A DNA stretch of 64,000 nt from Eledone cirrhosa (Eukaryota > Mollusca > Cephalopoda > Octopoda > Eledonidae), in assembly GCA_964016885.1 (NCBI GenBank), contig OZ024740.1, positions 300,278,709 to 300,342,708 of the forward strand, in the 5' to 3' direction. Of this stretch, positions 21,862-31,764 are shown one piece after another (the stretch's first letter is position 1; the number at the start of each line of letters is the position of its first letter). A program made the translations under genes and the position numbers. The notes below the pieces were generated by a model. The model saw only the letters and a program-made list of their open reading frames with translations. It was not told the origin of the DNA and did not search any database.

Positions 21862-21904
<43 letters not shown>

Positions 21905-21906
<2 letters not shown>

Positions 21907-22216
21907 GATAAATCTACCACTCAATGGGAGGGTGTAAACCGTATAAAGAACTCAATGTAATCCGTATGTAGAAGATGTCGTGAAGCAAAGTTTAAATTAC
22001 AAAAATTAAAATACAAAAACTTTTATCAACGATATAATTTAATTGGATACAGAGTCAAAATAGAAATATTAAAACAATGAAATTAAACAGAAATCTGTTA
22101 ATTCATAGTAAAACACATTATTTTACGATCGTTTCTGGGGGTAGTTCTCTGTATGTTCATTCAATTATTAATCTATGAAAAACATATTACAAAATATCAT
22201 AGTAAGAAAAAATACA
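21905..22216 (-). repeat. PLE pseudo-LTR, 3' copy
   Basis: Direct repeat of 25905-26216 (agataaatctaccactcaat ... aaaatatcatagtaa) with a few mismatches and small indels, at the 3' end of the minus-strand PLE. Confidence 0.85.
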
Positions 22217-22754
22217 TACGTCTTCACGACCCGCCGTCTTCAGAAATAATGAGTTTTGTTTATTGAAGAATACAAAAAACATATATATGAATAAGTAAGG
22301 TTTTATAACCAGGTTGAAATTGACTATTGTTAAGAATGGAAAGTGGCAGTACAAATCCTTAAGGTTGGTGGTAGTAGAGGAATAAATAGGCAATCAGTGG
22401 ATAAGGTATCAAATGTCTTTTAAGAAAAGAAATGAAAGTTGTTAGTGTAAATGAGTTTAGCCATATTGTATATAACATTGTTGATGGTCAAAGAAGCTTA
22501 CGGTTGGAGGAGAAGGGGTACTGAGATTAGTGTGTTACATCAAGTAGAATGGAATAGAAGAATCTTAAAAAGTTAGTTATTTCTTTATTGTGAGGAATAA
22601 TTTGTTCTAAAAATATATATACACATGTTTATATATAGGCTTACATTTATGCATATACATACATATATACACACACATATATACATATTCACACACACAC
22701 ACACACACCTATACTCACACATTTATTCACCTATATCTATTTTTCTATATTTGT

Positions 22755-23737
22755 TTAGTTGTATTTATAATATTTGAATGTGCTTCTAATGTTATGGTTA
22801 CATACTAAAATTAATTCTTGTCTTTTATTTAATAGAGTGTCTTTCGATTTAGTAATTTCAAAAATTTCTTGGGAACATAGTCCGCACTCCCTTCTATTTC
22901 CCTGATAAGAAATTGCTCTCTTAAGAATCTTCCAAGTTAGGTTATATTTAATATTCTTCTTTTTACAATTATTAACTGCTTCCGCTAAATAAGTGGTATT
23001 TGCTAATTTTGTGTTTCGGAAAATGTGGGTGTGTGCATAAAATCTCGATTTAAATGGATTAGAAGTGGATCCTATATAGGATTGATTAGAGTCTTTAGTG
23101 GTGATTACACATTTATATACTATATTATTAATTAAGCACTTTCGTTTAAGGGGCAATTTTCTTTTATTCTACAATTACAACCGTTTGCATATAAGGTTTC
23201 AGATGTGGTATTCATATTCTCAATAATAGTGCTAGTATTTGTGTTTTCCTTTTTATTTGGGAGAGATGGGTTTACGGTAGGGTGGTTATAATCCGAATTG
23301 TTGCTAGTAGGTGAAATTATAATTGATATAGCGTTTATGGAGTCATGGTTGTTTTGGGCGCTATTAGTTAGATTGGGTATGTAAATCTTAGTCCCTATTA
23401 AGGATGAGGAAGATGGTAGTTGGTTGTAGTCTACTATATTGTGCTGGTGAGGTGAGTGAGCGGATCTATCAGGTGGGTATGTAGTAATATTCTGGTTATG
23501 CGTTGTACTATTACCATAGTTATCTTGTATGTGGTGTGCTATTGTGTGTGGTATAGATGGAGCTTTTTTACATTTATAGACGTTATATGCACTTATTTTT
23601 TGTTGTATATTGCTCGATGTGGAGTAAGAAAATGTTACTGTATTTCTGTTTAAGATTTGATGGTATTTGTGGTTAGGTGGGAAATGCTTATCGAGAATTG
23701 TAAAAAATCTTTTAGGGATTTGGCCCATAGTTTGCAA
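22755..23737 (-). pseudogene. PLE linker end, CxC motif and GIY-YIG endonuclease
   Basis: The frame from 23737 reads MGQIPKRFFTILDKHFPPNH, LNRNTVTFSYSTSS and an Asn/Ser/Thr-rich linker, then NGCNCRIKENCPL. A one-base deletion (run of C near 23146) shifts the frame. The next frame continues KRKCLINNIVYKCV, SYIGSTSNPFKSRFYAH (GIY-YIG core with Tyr-Lys-Cys for the first Tyr block and YIGST), NTTYLAEAV, CGLCSQEIFEI and LNKRQELILVCNHN, ending at 22755. The endonuclease cuts the target DNA in living elements. The conserved Arg and His of SRFYAH and the terminal N..E are visible. Confidence 0.85.
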
Positions 23738-24533
23738 GCTGAATGGAGCGTTATGCCATGTTACATTTCTTTTATGATTTCTAAAAGGTTTCCTCTTGTT
23801 ATATTGGGTATGTATAGAAGTTTGAGGGTAGATATTGTTATCAGATTAAATTATAACATTGTGATTGTTATTATGGGTGTGAAGTAATTGTTTAGTAGAT
23901 TTTTGAATTGTATTAGTTTTTGATTTATTGCTTTTTGTTTGATTTGTAGAGGATATTGTGTTTTGTTAATGGAGCATTATTGATAGGACCTGGAATTTCG
24001 GTACCATTCTTGTTATATACGGTAGTTCGGATATGTTTCTCTAGTTTTTTTTGGATTGCAAGGGTGTAGTTTGGTTATGTTGAAGGTTCGATGAGATAGG
24101 TGATATATCATTAGGTTTATTGTGAGATTTAAGATATAAGGTGTTATTACTAACTGATTTTTTAAGAGTAGTGGAGGAAGGTGTTTTCGCACGGTTTGCA
24201 GTAATAATATTAGGTAAGTTATAGAAATATTCGGAATCGCTAGGATTGATGATTTTTAGAGAATTTGTGTCATTCGTGTTTATGTGGATATTGGGAGTAA
24301 TGGTAGGATCTAGGTTTTTCGGCGTTTTAATGCTTTGTTTTTGTTTTGTTTTTTTCTGCGGTGTTTGTTGCTTATTGTTGGCTGTATGCTAGGGGTATTT
24401 ATGCTGTTAGGTATGTAAAATATTTTATCTTTATAGCCACTTCTAATTAAAGCCTCATTATAATAAAGGGCATTTTTATAGAATATTTCTTCACTAGATG
24501 ATAATTTAGATAGTCTGAGTGAGATATTGTAGA
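23738..24533 (-). pseudogene. PLE extended RT-endonuclease linker
   Basis: After the RT frame breaks at 24534 (one missing A), the RT C-terminus continues NLVYNISLRLSKLSSSEEIF and YYNEALIRSGYKDKIFYIPN. It then passes into about 650 bp of low-complexity Asn/Ser/Thr/Lys-rich sequence with several stops, before RNVTWHNAPFS near 23750. The PLE copy at 28.2 kb has only about 20 residues here, so the linker is expanded in this copy. Confidence 0.65.
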
Positions 24534-25807
24534 CTAGATTTTTAGTATGGAACTAGGGTGGTTAGATAGTGAATGTATATAATGGAGGTTTTGGTTTGGT
24601 TTGTGGTAGGGTTGGTAACTGCCTGTTGATAGATTTAAAGAGATGTCGAGGAAATTGACCATTTTAGTGGTATTTTCAAAAGTAACCGTAACATTATAGT
24701 AATTTTTGAGGAATTTCCTAATATGCTTTTTATTTCTTTCAATTGCTGAGAGACTAAGATTATTAGCTAGAAGAAGACAGTCATCGCGATATAGACCACC
24801 ATTGAGGTGGGGAAAAAAGGAATTCAAATTATGTAAGAGGAAGAGTCCCACAAGATCCGTAACCTGGGCGGAATCCATTGAGCCCATAGTAATATCATAT
24901 AAATCACTATAAGTATTCCTAGTCCAATACTCGTCCTGGAAGTCCAATAGAGTTTGTCTGGCGTGTGTGATGATCTTAATTTCATCCATAGTTAATTCCG
25001 ATCTATTTTTGGCGAAAATTAATGCTTTGTTTAGTAGTATGGGGGATATTGATGAATAGTATACATCGATGTCGAATTGGAGAAATGAAGCTGAGGGCTT
25101 ATTTGTGATGTTGGTGAACCGATTGATAACTTGGGAAATGTTTTCCCATAGCGGTAGTTTTACATGCTTCCTTATTTGTGGGATAATTTTATCAAGAATC
25201 TTTTGGCTTATTACTCCGATGTCCGATTTAGATGGGCATATGAGTCTAATCGATGGGTTTGAGTTGAAGTCAGATTTATGATCTTTCAGATTAAAGTGTG
25301 GATTTTTGGGTGTGAAAAGTTCGGTACTATCTTCGATGTTGAGTTCCTTTACTATGGTGTATGATTTATTGTTTATCGAGGTGAGTGCTGTACTACTGGT
25401 TTTCTTATAGTTCTTCCTTAGTTCTTTATAAATGAATTGGTTATATTCATCAATGTTCATATGGTATAAGTTACCAGTTTTGTCAGAGTGGACATAAATT
25501 TTACTAGAGTTTTTTATTTTAATTAGAGTAGAGTCCATTCTTTTTTAAAGTTTGATTTGTGTTTCTTAAATTTGATGTGTTTAATCATATTTAGTAAATC
25601 TTTTTCAACATGTTCAAGCATAGAATTCTGAGGAGAGTTTTTATATGTGCGAAAGTCATAAAAGTTTTTCTTCTCATCTCTTTTGGTTTTGTTATCGAAG
25701 TGGTATGCCCGCCAACGAACTCTTCTAATAAATTGGTTAGTTTTTTATATAAGAAGAAGGAATTCCTCTTTAGAGGGAATTGGTACATTTTTCAACGAAG
25801 TTCCTAA
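24534..25807 (-). pseudogene. PLE reverse transcriptase
   Basis: The main frame 25538-24534 (334 codons) covers the RT: KNPHFNLKDHKSDF, SIRLICPSKSDIGVISQKIL, FLQFDIDVYYSSIS (motif A, catalytic Asp), DEIKIITHARQTLL, YDITMGSMDSAQVTDLVGLF (motif B), GGLYRDDCLLL (motif C, YRDD) and VTFENTTKMVNFLDISLNL. All three catalytic Asp are present. The N-terminal extension lies in another frame at 25807-25540 (RAYHFDNKTKRDEKKNFYDF, LEHVEKDLLNMIKHIKFK). Role in a live element: telomerase-related reverse transcription of the element's RNA. Frameshifts at both ends make this copy non-autonomous. Confidence 0.9.
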
Positions 25808-25904
25808 GCATTGCCTTTCCATTGCAATACGGATATTAGACAAGATAAGAGCTCAACTAAATATATTAATTAATAAAGAAAATCAATAAAAGAGGAGCAA
25901 AGTA

Positions 25905-26216
25905 CACAGATAAATCTACCACTCAATGGTAGGGTCTAAACCGTATAAAGAACTAAATGTAATCCGTATGTAGAAGATGTCGTGAAGCAAAGTTTAAAAT
26001 ACAATAAATGTTATCAACGATATAATTCAATTGGATACAGAGTCAAAATAGAAATATAAAAACAATGAAATTAAACACAAAACAGTTAATTCATAGTAAA
26101 ACACATTATTTTACGATCGTTTCTGGGGGTAGTTCTCTGTATGTTCATTCAATTATTGATCTACGTAAAACATATTACAAAATATCATAGTAAAAAAAAA
26201 ATACGTACGTCTTCAC
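25905..26216 (-). repeat. PLE pseudo-LTR, 5' copy
   Basis: Direct repeat of 21905-22216. The junction with the inverted 3' segment is at about 26217 (cactacc next to a GT run). Confidence 0.85.
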
Positions 26217-26219
26217 TAC

Positions 26220-26883
26220 CGGTGTGTGTGTGAATATGTATATCTGTGTGTTTATATGTATGTATATGCATAAATGTAAGCCTATATATAAACATGTGTA
26301 ACTATACATGTGTATATATATTTTTTTATATTATATATTTTTAGAACAAATTATTCCTCACAACAAAGAAATAACTAACTTTTTAAAATTGTTCTATTCC
26401 ATTCTACTTGATGTAACACACTAATCTCAGTACCCCTTCTCCTCCAACCGTAATCTTCTTTGACCATCAACACTTTTATATAGAATATGGCTAAACTCAT
26501 TTACACTAACAATTTTCATTTCTCTGCTTTAAAGACATTTGATACTTAATCCACTGATGGGCTATTTATTCATCTACTACCACCAACCTTAAGGATTTGT
26601 ACTGCCCCTTTCCATTCTTAACAATGGTCAATTTGAACCTGGTTATAAAACCTTACTTATTCATGTATATGTTTTTTTTGGTATTCTTCAATAAACAAAA
26701 CTAATTATTTCTGAAGACGGCGGGTAGTGAAGACGTATGTATTTTTTCTTACTATGATATTTTGTAATATGTTTCCCATAGATCAACAATTGAATGAACA
26801 TACAGCGAACTACCCCCCAGAAACGATCGTAAAATAATGTGTTTTACTATGAATTAAAAGTTTTGTGTTTAATTTCATTGTTT
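26220..26883 (+). repeat. Inverted copy of the PLE 3' region
   Basis: Reverse complement of about 22065-22690: acccttctcctccaaccgta, gaagacggcgggtagtgaag and cgatcgtaaaataatgtg are all mirrored. It sits upstream of the PLE 5' pseudo-LTR. Confidence 0.88.
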
Positions 26884-26887
26884 AATA

Positions 26888-26889
<2 letters not shown>

Positions 26890-26961
<72 letters not shown>
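26890..26961. repeat. (TC)n(AT)n microsatellite
   Basis: TC run followed by about 50 bp of AT. Confidence 0.95.
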
Positions 26962-26964
<3 letters not shown>

Positions 26965-27441
26965 GAGAAACAAACAAGATAAGAACAAATAAATTACTTA
27001 CTTTAATGTCCTTACTGCAGTTTCTTGGAAAGAATTACTATACTGTGAGTAGAGAGCATCGCGACACATTTCAAAACATGAGGAGACTTTTTTCTCATTC
27101 CAGAAAGAAAATTCAAGACAGGAATTCGAGGCTGCTTGCTGTCAGTGAAAATTTCAAATGGAAAATCTGGACAAGTGATAAACAGGAGGGTAGTAGTAAT
27201 GTGGACATTGGCAGGCTACGTGCTACTCGAAAAAGTTGTTCGATTCGACCATAGATATACGTGTATGTATGTATGTATACATATATATATATGTATATAT
27301 CATCTTGGTTAAGAGAGTGGGACTGGCTTTGTGCAGTGCCTTTGCTCACTATAAAAGCTTCACGGCACAGGCATTGCTTTATATCTGGAGATCTCTCTGC
27401 ACTTGTCATCACATGGTACCATGGGCCCAGCACTATATGTC
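26962..27441. other. Unassigned, possible LINE 3' region
   Basis: No recognised ORF. The segment 27320-27440 leads in the same direction into a zinc-finger fragment and may belong to the same LINE tail. Confidence 0.35.
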
Positions 27442-27528
27442 AATAATTGTCACAAGTGTAGTGTTTGTACCAGAGTTTTCAAGTCGCTGGCTGGACTAAA
27501 AAGTCACGCTCGTTCAGCGCATCGGTAG
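27442..27528 (+). pseudogene. C2H2 zinc-finger tail fragment, probably LINE-derived
   Basis: Reads NNCHKCSVCTRVFKSLAGLK then SHARSAHR and a stop at 27526. One CX2CX12HX4H finger immediately before a stop is typical of the C-terminal finger of some invertebrate LINE polyproteins. Which family is unknown. Confidence 0.5.
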
Positions 27529-27539
27529 GGGTTCTCCTA

Positions 27540-27591
27540 CATGGATATAAAGTAGTGGCCGTACTCGAAAACGGGTTGGCAGCCACCATAT
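27540..27591 (+). repeat. Short dispersed repeat
   Basis: ggatataaagtagtggccgt ... ttggcagccacca, found again at 32519-32568. Both copies are followed directly by an AT run. Confidence 0.75.
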
Positions 27592-27611
27592 ATATATATA
27601 TATATATATAT

Positions 27612-27690
27612 TAAAATAACAGATTCAAATTTAAGTAAAGAATCGATGCTTTGACCCTTAACTGGATCTTCTGAAACTAGGGTTCTTATA
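27612..27690 (-). repeat. Dispersed repeat, decayed hammerhead-like core
   Basis: Minus strand has CAGAAGA (for CUGAAGA), GATCC...GGGTC (stem II) and CAAAG (for GAAAG). A related copy at 37755-37835 keeps GAAAG but not the stem. Ending aatctgttattttaat is shared with 37.8 and 63.2 kb. Confidence 0.4.
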
Positions 27691-27789
27691 TATTTGATAT
27701 TTATTTATCCTTATCTAGCCCTCTTTGGATTTTAGTCATCACATTTATTATTATTACTATAGATATATATATTATATATATAGTGGTAG

Positions 27790-28225
27790 AACACTGGAAG
27801 GGAATATCCGTAGTGGTAGAGCACTCAGTCCATGGAACGAGTTAGGTAGAAGTGGTTACACAACAGTTAGTTCACCATACCGAGAACAATTGTTTCACCA
27901 TAGCGGATCCTCAGCTCGTAATGGACATGGTTATACGGACAGGAAGTACAACCGTACGAACGCGCATGCGCAGAAACGATTACTTGACACAGCCAATACT
28001 AAAATGCGTGCGAGAGGTGTAAGGGAGATAACTGAGATAAGTCTGAAAAATTTCTAGCTGATAAGAAAATTAAGATGTTGTTGTAATTCAATCATGAGCT
28101 TTGTAGTTACGTAAGAGGTGTTTCGAGACGTGTGGATAACGTGTGAAGAATTCAATTCTCGTGTTTAGGCAATCGCTATTGCATAATCTCTTTAGAATAT
28201 TTATTCTTTCATCATACCACCCTCC
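27790..28225 (-). mobile_element. Inverted 3' end of a PLE copy
   Basis: Minus strand carries DERINILKRLCNSDCLNTRI and RYPHVSKHLLRNYKAHD (28210-28090) followed by the same 3' region as 20.1 and 29.0 kb. It is joined head-to-head at about 28226 to the plus-strand copy on the right, so it mirrors that copy's 3' half. Confidence 0.85.
27875..27924 (-). ncRNA. Hammerhead ribozyme in PLE 3' region (CUGAGGA core)
   Basis: Minus strand: CCAU-UA-CGAG, CUGAGGA, stem II (UCC...GGU, first pair U-U), GAAA, minimal stem III C-AAUU-G with A-U, cleavage triplet GUU, then CUCG-GU-AUGG. Stem I is 4 + 4 pairs around a 2x2 internal loop. It lies in the sense strand of the inverted PLE copy. Homologues at 20208-20265 and 29055-29112 are decayed. 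Confidence 0.82.
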
Positions 28226-29145
28226 CACTGTTTTTAGAAACTTCGTAAATAATATCAGTACTAGAATCCCAAACTTCTTCTCTAATAAGGCTATCTTTGA
28301 CATGGCGGCAATCTACTATAACACGGCGTTAGCTAACAGTGGCTTCTCGCAACCTACCACTTACTCTCCCACTTTCAACAAGAGCAATAAGAAAAGAAAG
28401 CGTAACAATAGACAAACTATCTGGTTGTCTCCTTCCTTCTCACTCAACGTTAAAACCAATGTAGGCAAAACATTTCTAGCCCTCTTAGATAGACACTTTC
28501 CCATAGGTCATAAATACCGCAAGACCCATCTTTAACCAACATAAAGCAAAACTCGGATAAACCTGCGCTAAGAACATGAAAGCCCACATCACCAACAGCC
28601 CTAGGAGCAACACACCACCAGGGTGCTCTAGCCGTAAGCCCGAAGCTTATCCCCACGAAACTCGCGAGCCACATATTGTCCCCCAATGACTCAAGTATAG
28701 ACTACTCCATTCAATGGAAAGCCATCACTATGTCCAAGCCATACGCAAGTGGAAATCCGTCATGTGGACTATGTATTGATGAACGAATAAATATTCTAAA
28801 GCAATTATGCAATAGCGATCTAAACACGAGAAATGAATTCTTCACACTTTGTCCACATGTCTCGAAACACCTCTTACGTAACTACAAAGCTCCGGATTGA
28901 ATTACAACATCCTAATTTTCTTATCAATTAGAAATTTTGCGGACTTTCGCAGTTATCTCCCTTACACCCCTTGCACGCATTTTAGTTTTGCCTGTGAAGT
29001 GATCGTTTCTGCGCATGCGCGTTCGTACGGTTGTCCTTCCAGTTCCGTATAACCATCTCCATTACGAGCTGAGGATCCGCTAAGGTGAAACAATTCTTCT
29101 AGGTATGGTGAACTAACTGTTGTGTAACCATTTCTATATCAATGT
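28226..29145 (+). mobile_element. PLE fragment: RT end, linker, endonuclease end, 3' region
   Basis: Plus strand reads VFRNFVNNISTRIPNFFSNK, FDMAAIYYNTALANSGFSQP, KKRKRNNRQTIWLSPSFSLN and VKTNVGKTFLALLDRHFPIG. After a deletion of most of the endonuclease it continues TKLASHILSPNDSSIDYSIQ, CGLCIDERINILKQL and NTRNEFFTLCPHVSKHLL, stopping at about 28900. The 3' region to 29145 has a decayed hammerhead at 29055-29112 (core intact, stem I mismatched). Confidence 0.85.
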
Positions 29146-29146
29146 T

Positions 29147-29254
29147 GTGTGTGTTTGTGTGTGTGTGTGTGTGTGTAAATGGTAAACAGAAATGTATATA
29201 TAAATATATATATATATATATATGTATATATAAATATATATATATATATATATG

Positions 29255-29294
<40 letters not shown>

Positions 29295-29313
29295 AATATA
29301 TATATATATATGT

Positions 29314-29358
<45 letters not shown>

Positions 29359-29396
29359 AATATATATATATATGTATATATAAATATATATATATG

Positions 29397-29436
<40 letters not shown>

Positions 29437-29530
29437 AATATATATATATATATATGTGTATATATAAATATATATATGTATATATAAATATATATATATA
29501 TATATGTGTATATATAAATATATATGTATA
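29147..29530. repeat. (GT)n and AT-rich higher-order satellite-like repeat
   Basis: A GT run (to 29176) followed by about 340 bp in which AT runs of varying length are punctuated about ten times by 'tgtatatataaatatata'. Confidence 0.9.
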
Positions 29531-29819
29531 AGAGAGTATTGAAGTTTGCTTGAAGCATTGTGGAATAATAAATAAATATCTTTAAGTCGTTTGGAAGCCC
29601 CGACAATGCAAATGGGTAAATCTCCGGGTAACAGATCCGGTGGTGGAGAGAGAGATGTAAGTGGGTGTACGTTGAGATGCGTGGTGTGTAAAGATGTGTA
29701 AATGTGTAGAAGAAAGAAGGGAAGAGTATAAAGGATAAAATATAAATAACAACACAAGCGAGAGTTAACTTGGGAGAGATTTAATAGTCCCTATTTATTT
29801 CGGATTCACATCCATCAAC

Positions 29820-30375
29820 TGGGGTTTTTTTCCGGGGTAAAGGGTGTCTGTCGGACAGGTGCGAAACGCGTCCTCCGCTGTTTGTTGTTTTGAATATCTG
29901 AGGGATTCGACAGAGCGCGCGTGCGCGTGAAATGGGGTCGGTCGGGCAGAGGTCAGCGGCCGAATAGGGAGTGGGGTGGCGCTAGCTGTCAGTCCATTCT
30001 CTGCCTGTTTGTTAAATGTTACTGTGTGTGTGTGTGCGTGTATTGTCTCGCTTGAGTGTGTGTGTGTGTGCGTGTGTAGTTGCCTTGTTCCTCTGTATTG
30101 GAAGTGTAGTATGTTCGTATGGTGGAATGCTACTGTATGTTTGTGTGTGTGTGTAGTTGTCTCGTTTGTGTGTGCGTGTGTTGTGTGTTGCTACATCGTT
30201 TGTTAACTTAAACCAGCCATCTCATTTTGCTTCTCTCTAATCGGTTGTTTATTTGCGGTTGCAGGCGTTTGATAAAAAGTGCTTCCTTGATACGTAACGA
30301 GCCGACGTTTCTTTCAGTCGCTAGAATTGTGACAATGGGCCTTCCGTCTTTGTTTCCGCATTTGTCTAAGTTGCG
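29820..30375 (-). mobile_element. GIY-YIG-associated C-terminal fragment, PLE-like (copy 1)
   Basis: Minus strand at about 30372-30205 reads RNLDKCGNKDGRPIVTILAT, ERNVGSLRIKEALFIKRLQP and QINNRLER to a stop. This is the end of a GIY-YIG domain as carried by PLE-type proteins (the RIKEAL..I....P.IN block). The segment 29825-29890 has a half hammerhead-like motif (GAAAC-GC-GUC) on the plus strand. 29890-30200 is GT-rich without coding content. Confidence 0.6.
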
Positions 30376-30536
30376 AGTTCCCGGGAATTCCTACTCAAGT
30401 TAATCTTGGAGTAATAATAGTGAAAGAGTGAAGAATAACATGGTCAACAGTACAAAAAGAGTTTTATTTACAGTATTAACAATGTTTCATTGACACCCTA
30501 ATCATATATATGTAATCATGTATATATATATATATG

Positions 30537-30541
30537 TGTGG

Positions 30542-30618
<77 letters not shown>
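30537..30618. repeat. (GT)n microsatellite
   Basis: About 80 bp of nearly pure GT. Confidence 0.95.
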
Positions 30619-30621
<3 letters not shown>

Positions 30622-30650
30622 TTGTATGAGTTTGTATATATATATATATA

Positions 30651-30927
30651 TGTGGAGACACGTGGCCTAGTGGTAAGGGTGTTGGACTTACGATCATAAT
30701 GTCGTGGGCTCGATTCCTGGGCTGCGTGTTGTGTTCTTGAGCCAAACACTTCATTTCACGTTGCTCCAGTATACTCAGCTTAAAATGATTACCAGCAATA
30801 GCTGGAGGTTTAACACTGCGATGGGCTGGCGTCCTATCCAGGGGGAGACTTGTACTCTCAGCCGCTTCATGCCATGAAACCGGGATAAGCACCGGCCTAA
30901 TCAGCCTTCTGGCTTAAGACAGACTTT

Positions 30928-30935
<8 letters not shown>
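30651..30935 (+). mobile_element. tRNA-headed SINE, second type, near full length
   Basis: The first 75 bp look like a complete tRNA: A box tggcctagtgg, B box ggctcgattcc, and a foldable arm between. The body has tcacgttgctccagtatact, cagcaatagctggagg, gatgggctggcgtcctatcc and gcaccggcctaatcagcctt. It ends in gactttagacttt and an AT run. Confidence 0.88.
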
Positions 30936-30968
<33 letters not shown>

Positions 30969-31540
30969 GTTAGAATATGTGTAATAAGGCCAAGACAATG
31001 CAGGTATGGACATAGAAAAAAGAATGCAATAGTGAAAGATATTGATGTGAATTCGTCTTTCACCTTGAATTTATTTAAATGTCCTTAATTTTCGAGATAA
31101 TATCTCTTCTTTGGAGGGAAGTAAAGGTCTCAAACCAGCGTCTTAAATCTCTAATCAAGCCATGCTGACCGGAAATAGTATAGAGTATCTGTTCTAACTT
31201 TAATATCAAAGAATTAAAATTAGGTGGATAAAGAGTAGTCTCCCTTTAAGAGGGGTTTGTTTATGTTTTGTTTTTGTTTTTGTTTTGTTTTATTTTTTTT
31301 TATTTTATATGCGTGCCTGTGTATGTGTGTGGGAGAATGCATGAAGGTGTAGGTATGTGGGTGTATGTGTGTGAGTGTGGGAAGATAGGTCTAATCGTAA
31401 AAGTGGGGGGTAGGTGTTATCTGGTGTTAGAACTGGTTTTGTGTGTGTATGTGTGAGAGAGAATAAGTGGAGGTGTGCGCGTGTGCGTGTGTGGGGTGTG
31501 TAAAAATGGGGCTAGAGGCCCTATCAGGTTATAAATTGGG
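30936..31540. other. Unassigned, GT/T-rich
   Basis: AT microsatellite at the left edge, T-rich and GT-rich tracts after 31260. The minus strand at 31090-31125 has GAGATA-TT-ATCTC followed by GAAA, a decayed hammerhead-like stem II. No gene. Confidence 0.5.
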
Positions 31541-31718
31541 TGTTGAGCTCTAGTCTATTATTGATTGGTGGAAGTGTTCTATCTATAATAAGTGCTTCCT
31601 TAATTCTAAGATTGCCGAGTTTTCTTTCCTTAGTTTCTATCCTAACTGTTATGTTTTTATCGGTGTTTCTACATTTAACTAGGTGTTTCTTAAATAAGGA
31701 AGCGTTAGTATTGAGGTG
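31541..31718 (-). mobile_element. GIY-YIG-associated C-terminal fragment, PLE-like (copy 2)
   Basis: Minus strand reads NTNASLFKKHLVKCRNTDKN, ITVRIETKERKLGNLRIKEA and LIIDRTLPPINNRLEL to a stop near 31540. Same block as copy 1 at 30.2 kb, different family member. Confidence 0.62.
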
Positions 31719-31764
31719 TTCCTATAACCTCCTCCTCCCATATATATATATATATATATAAATA

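Larger units (their letters stand above)
21905..26883 (-). mobile_element. Penelope-like retroelement, C-terminal endonuclease type, near complete
   Basis: On the minus strand: inverted copy of the element's own 3' region (26883-26220), pseudo-LTR (26216-25905), coding region (25807-22755: RT, long linker, CxC motif, GIY-YIG endonuclease), 3' region, second pseudo-LTR (22216-21905). The RT-then-endonuclease order is that of canonical endonuclease-bearing PLEs and the opposite of Naiads. The NCRxxxxCPL-type motif next to the endonuclease suggests the clade called Hydra, but that placement is a guess. Pseudo-LTRs and tandem/inverted insertions are described features of PLEs. Confidence 0.85.

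Noticed and set aside
22237..22265. Hammerhead in the 22-26 kb PLE (CUGAAGA followed by a CG stem)
   Set aside because: The second box reads GAAG, not GAAA, and no stem I could be drawn. The GAAAC-GAUC-GUA piece nearby lacks a 5' half.
21905..26216. LTR retrotransposon
   Set aside because: Direct terminal repeats are present, but the coding region is PLE RT plus GIY-YIG; no protease, RNase H or integrase.
21905..26883. Naiad-type PLE
   Set aside because: Naiads have the endonuclease before the RT; here it follows the RT.
30651..30730. Functional tRNA gene
   Set aside because: Continues directly into the SINE body, and the acceptor stem does not close.
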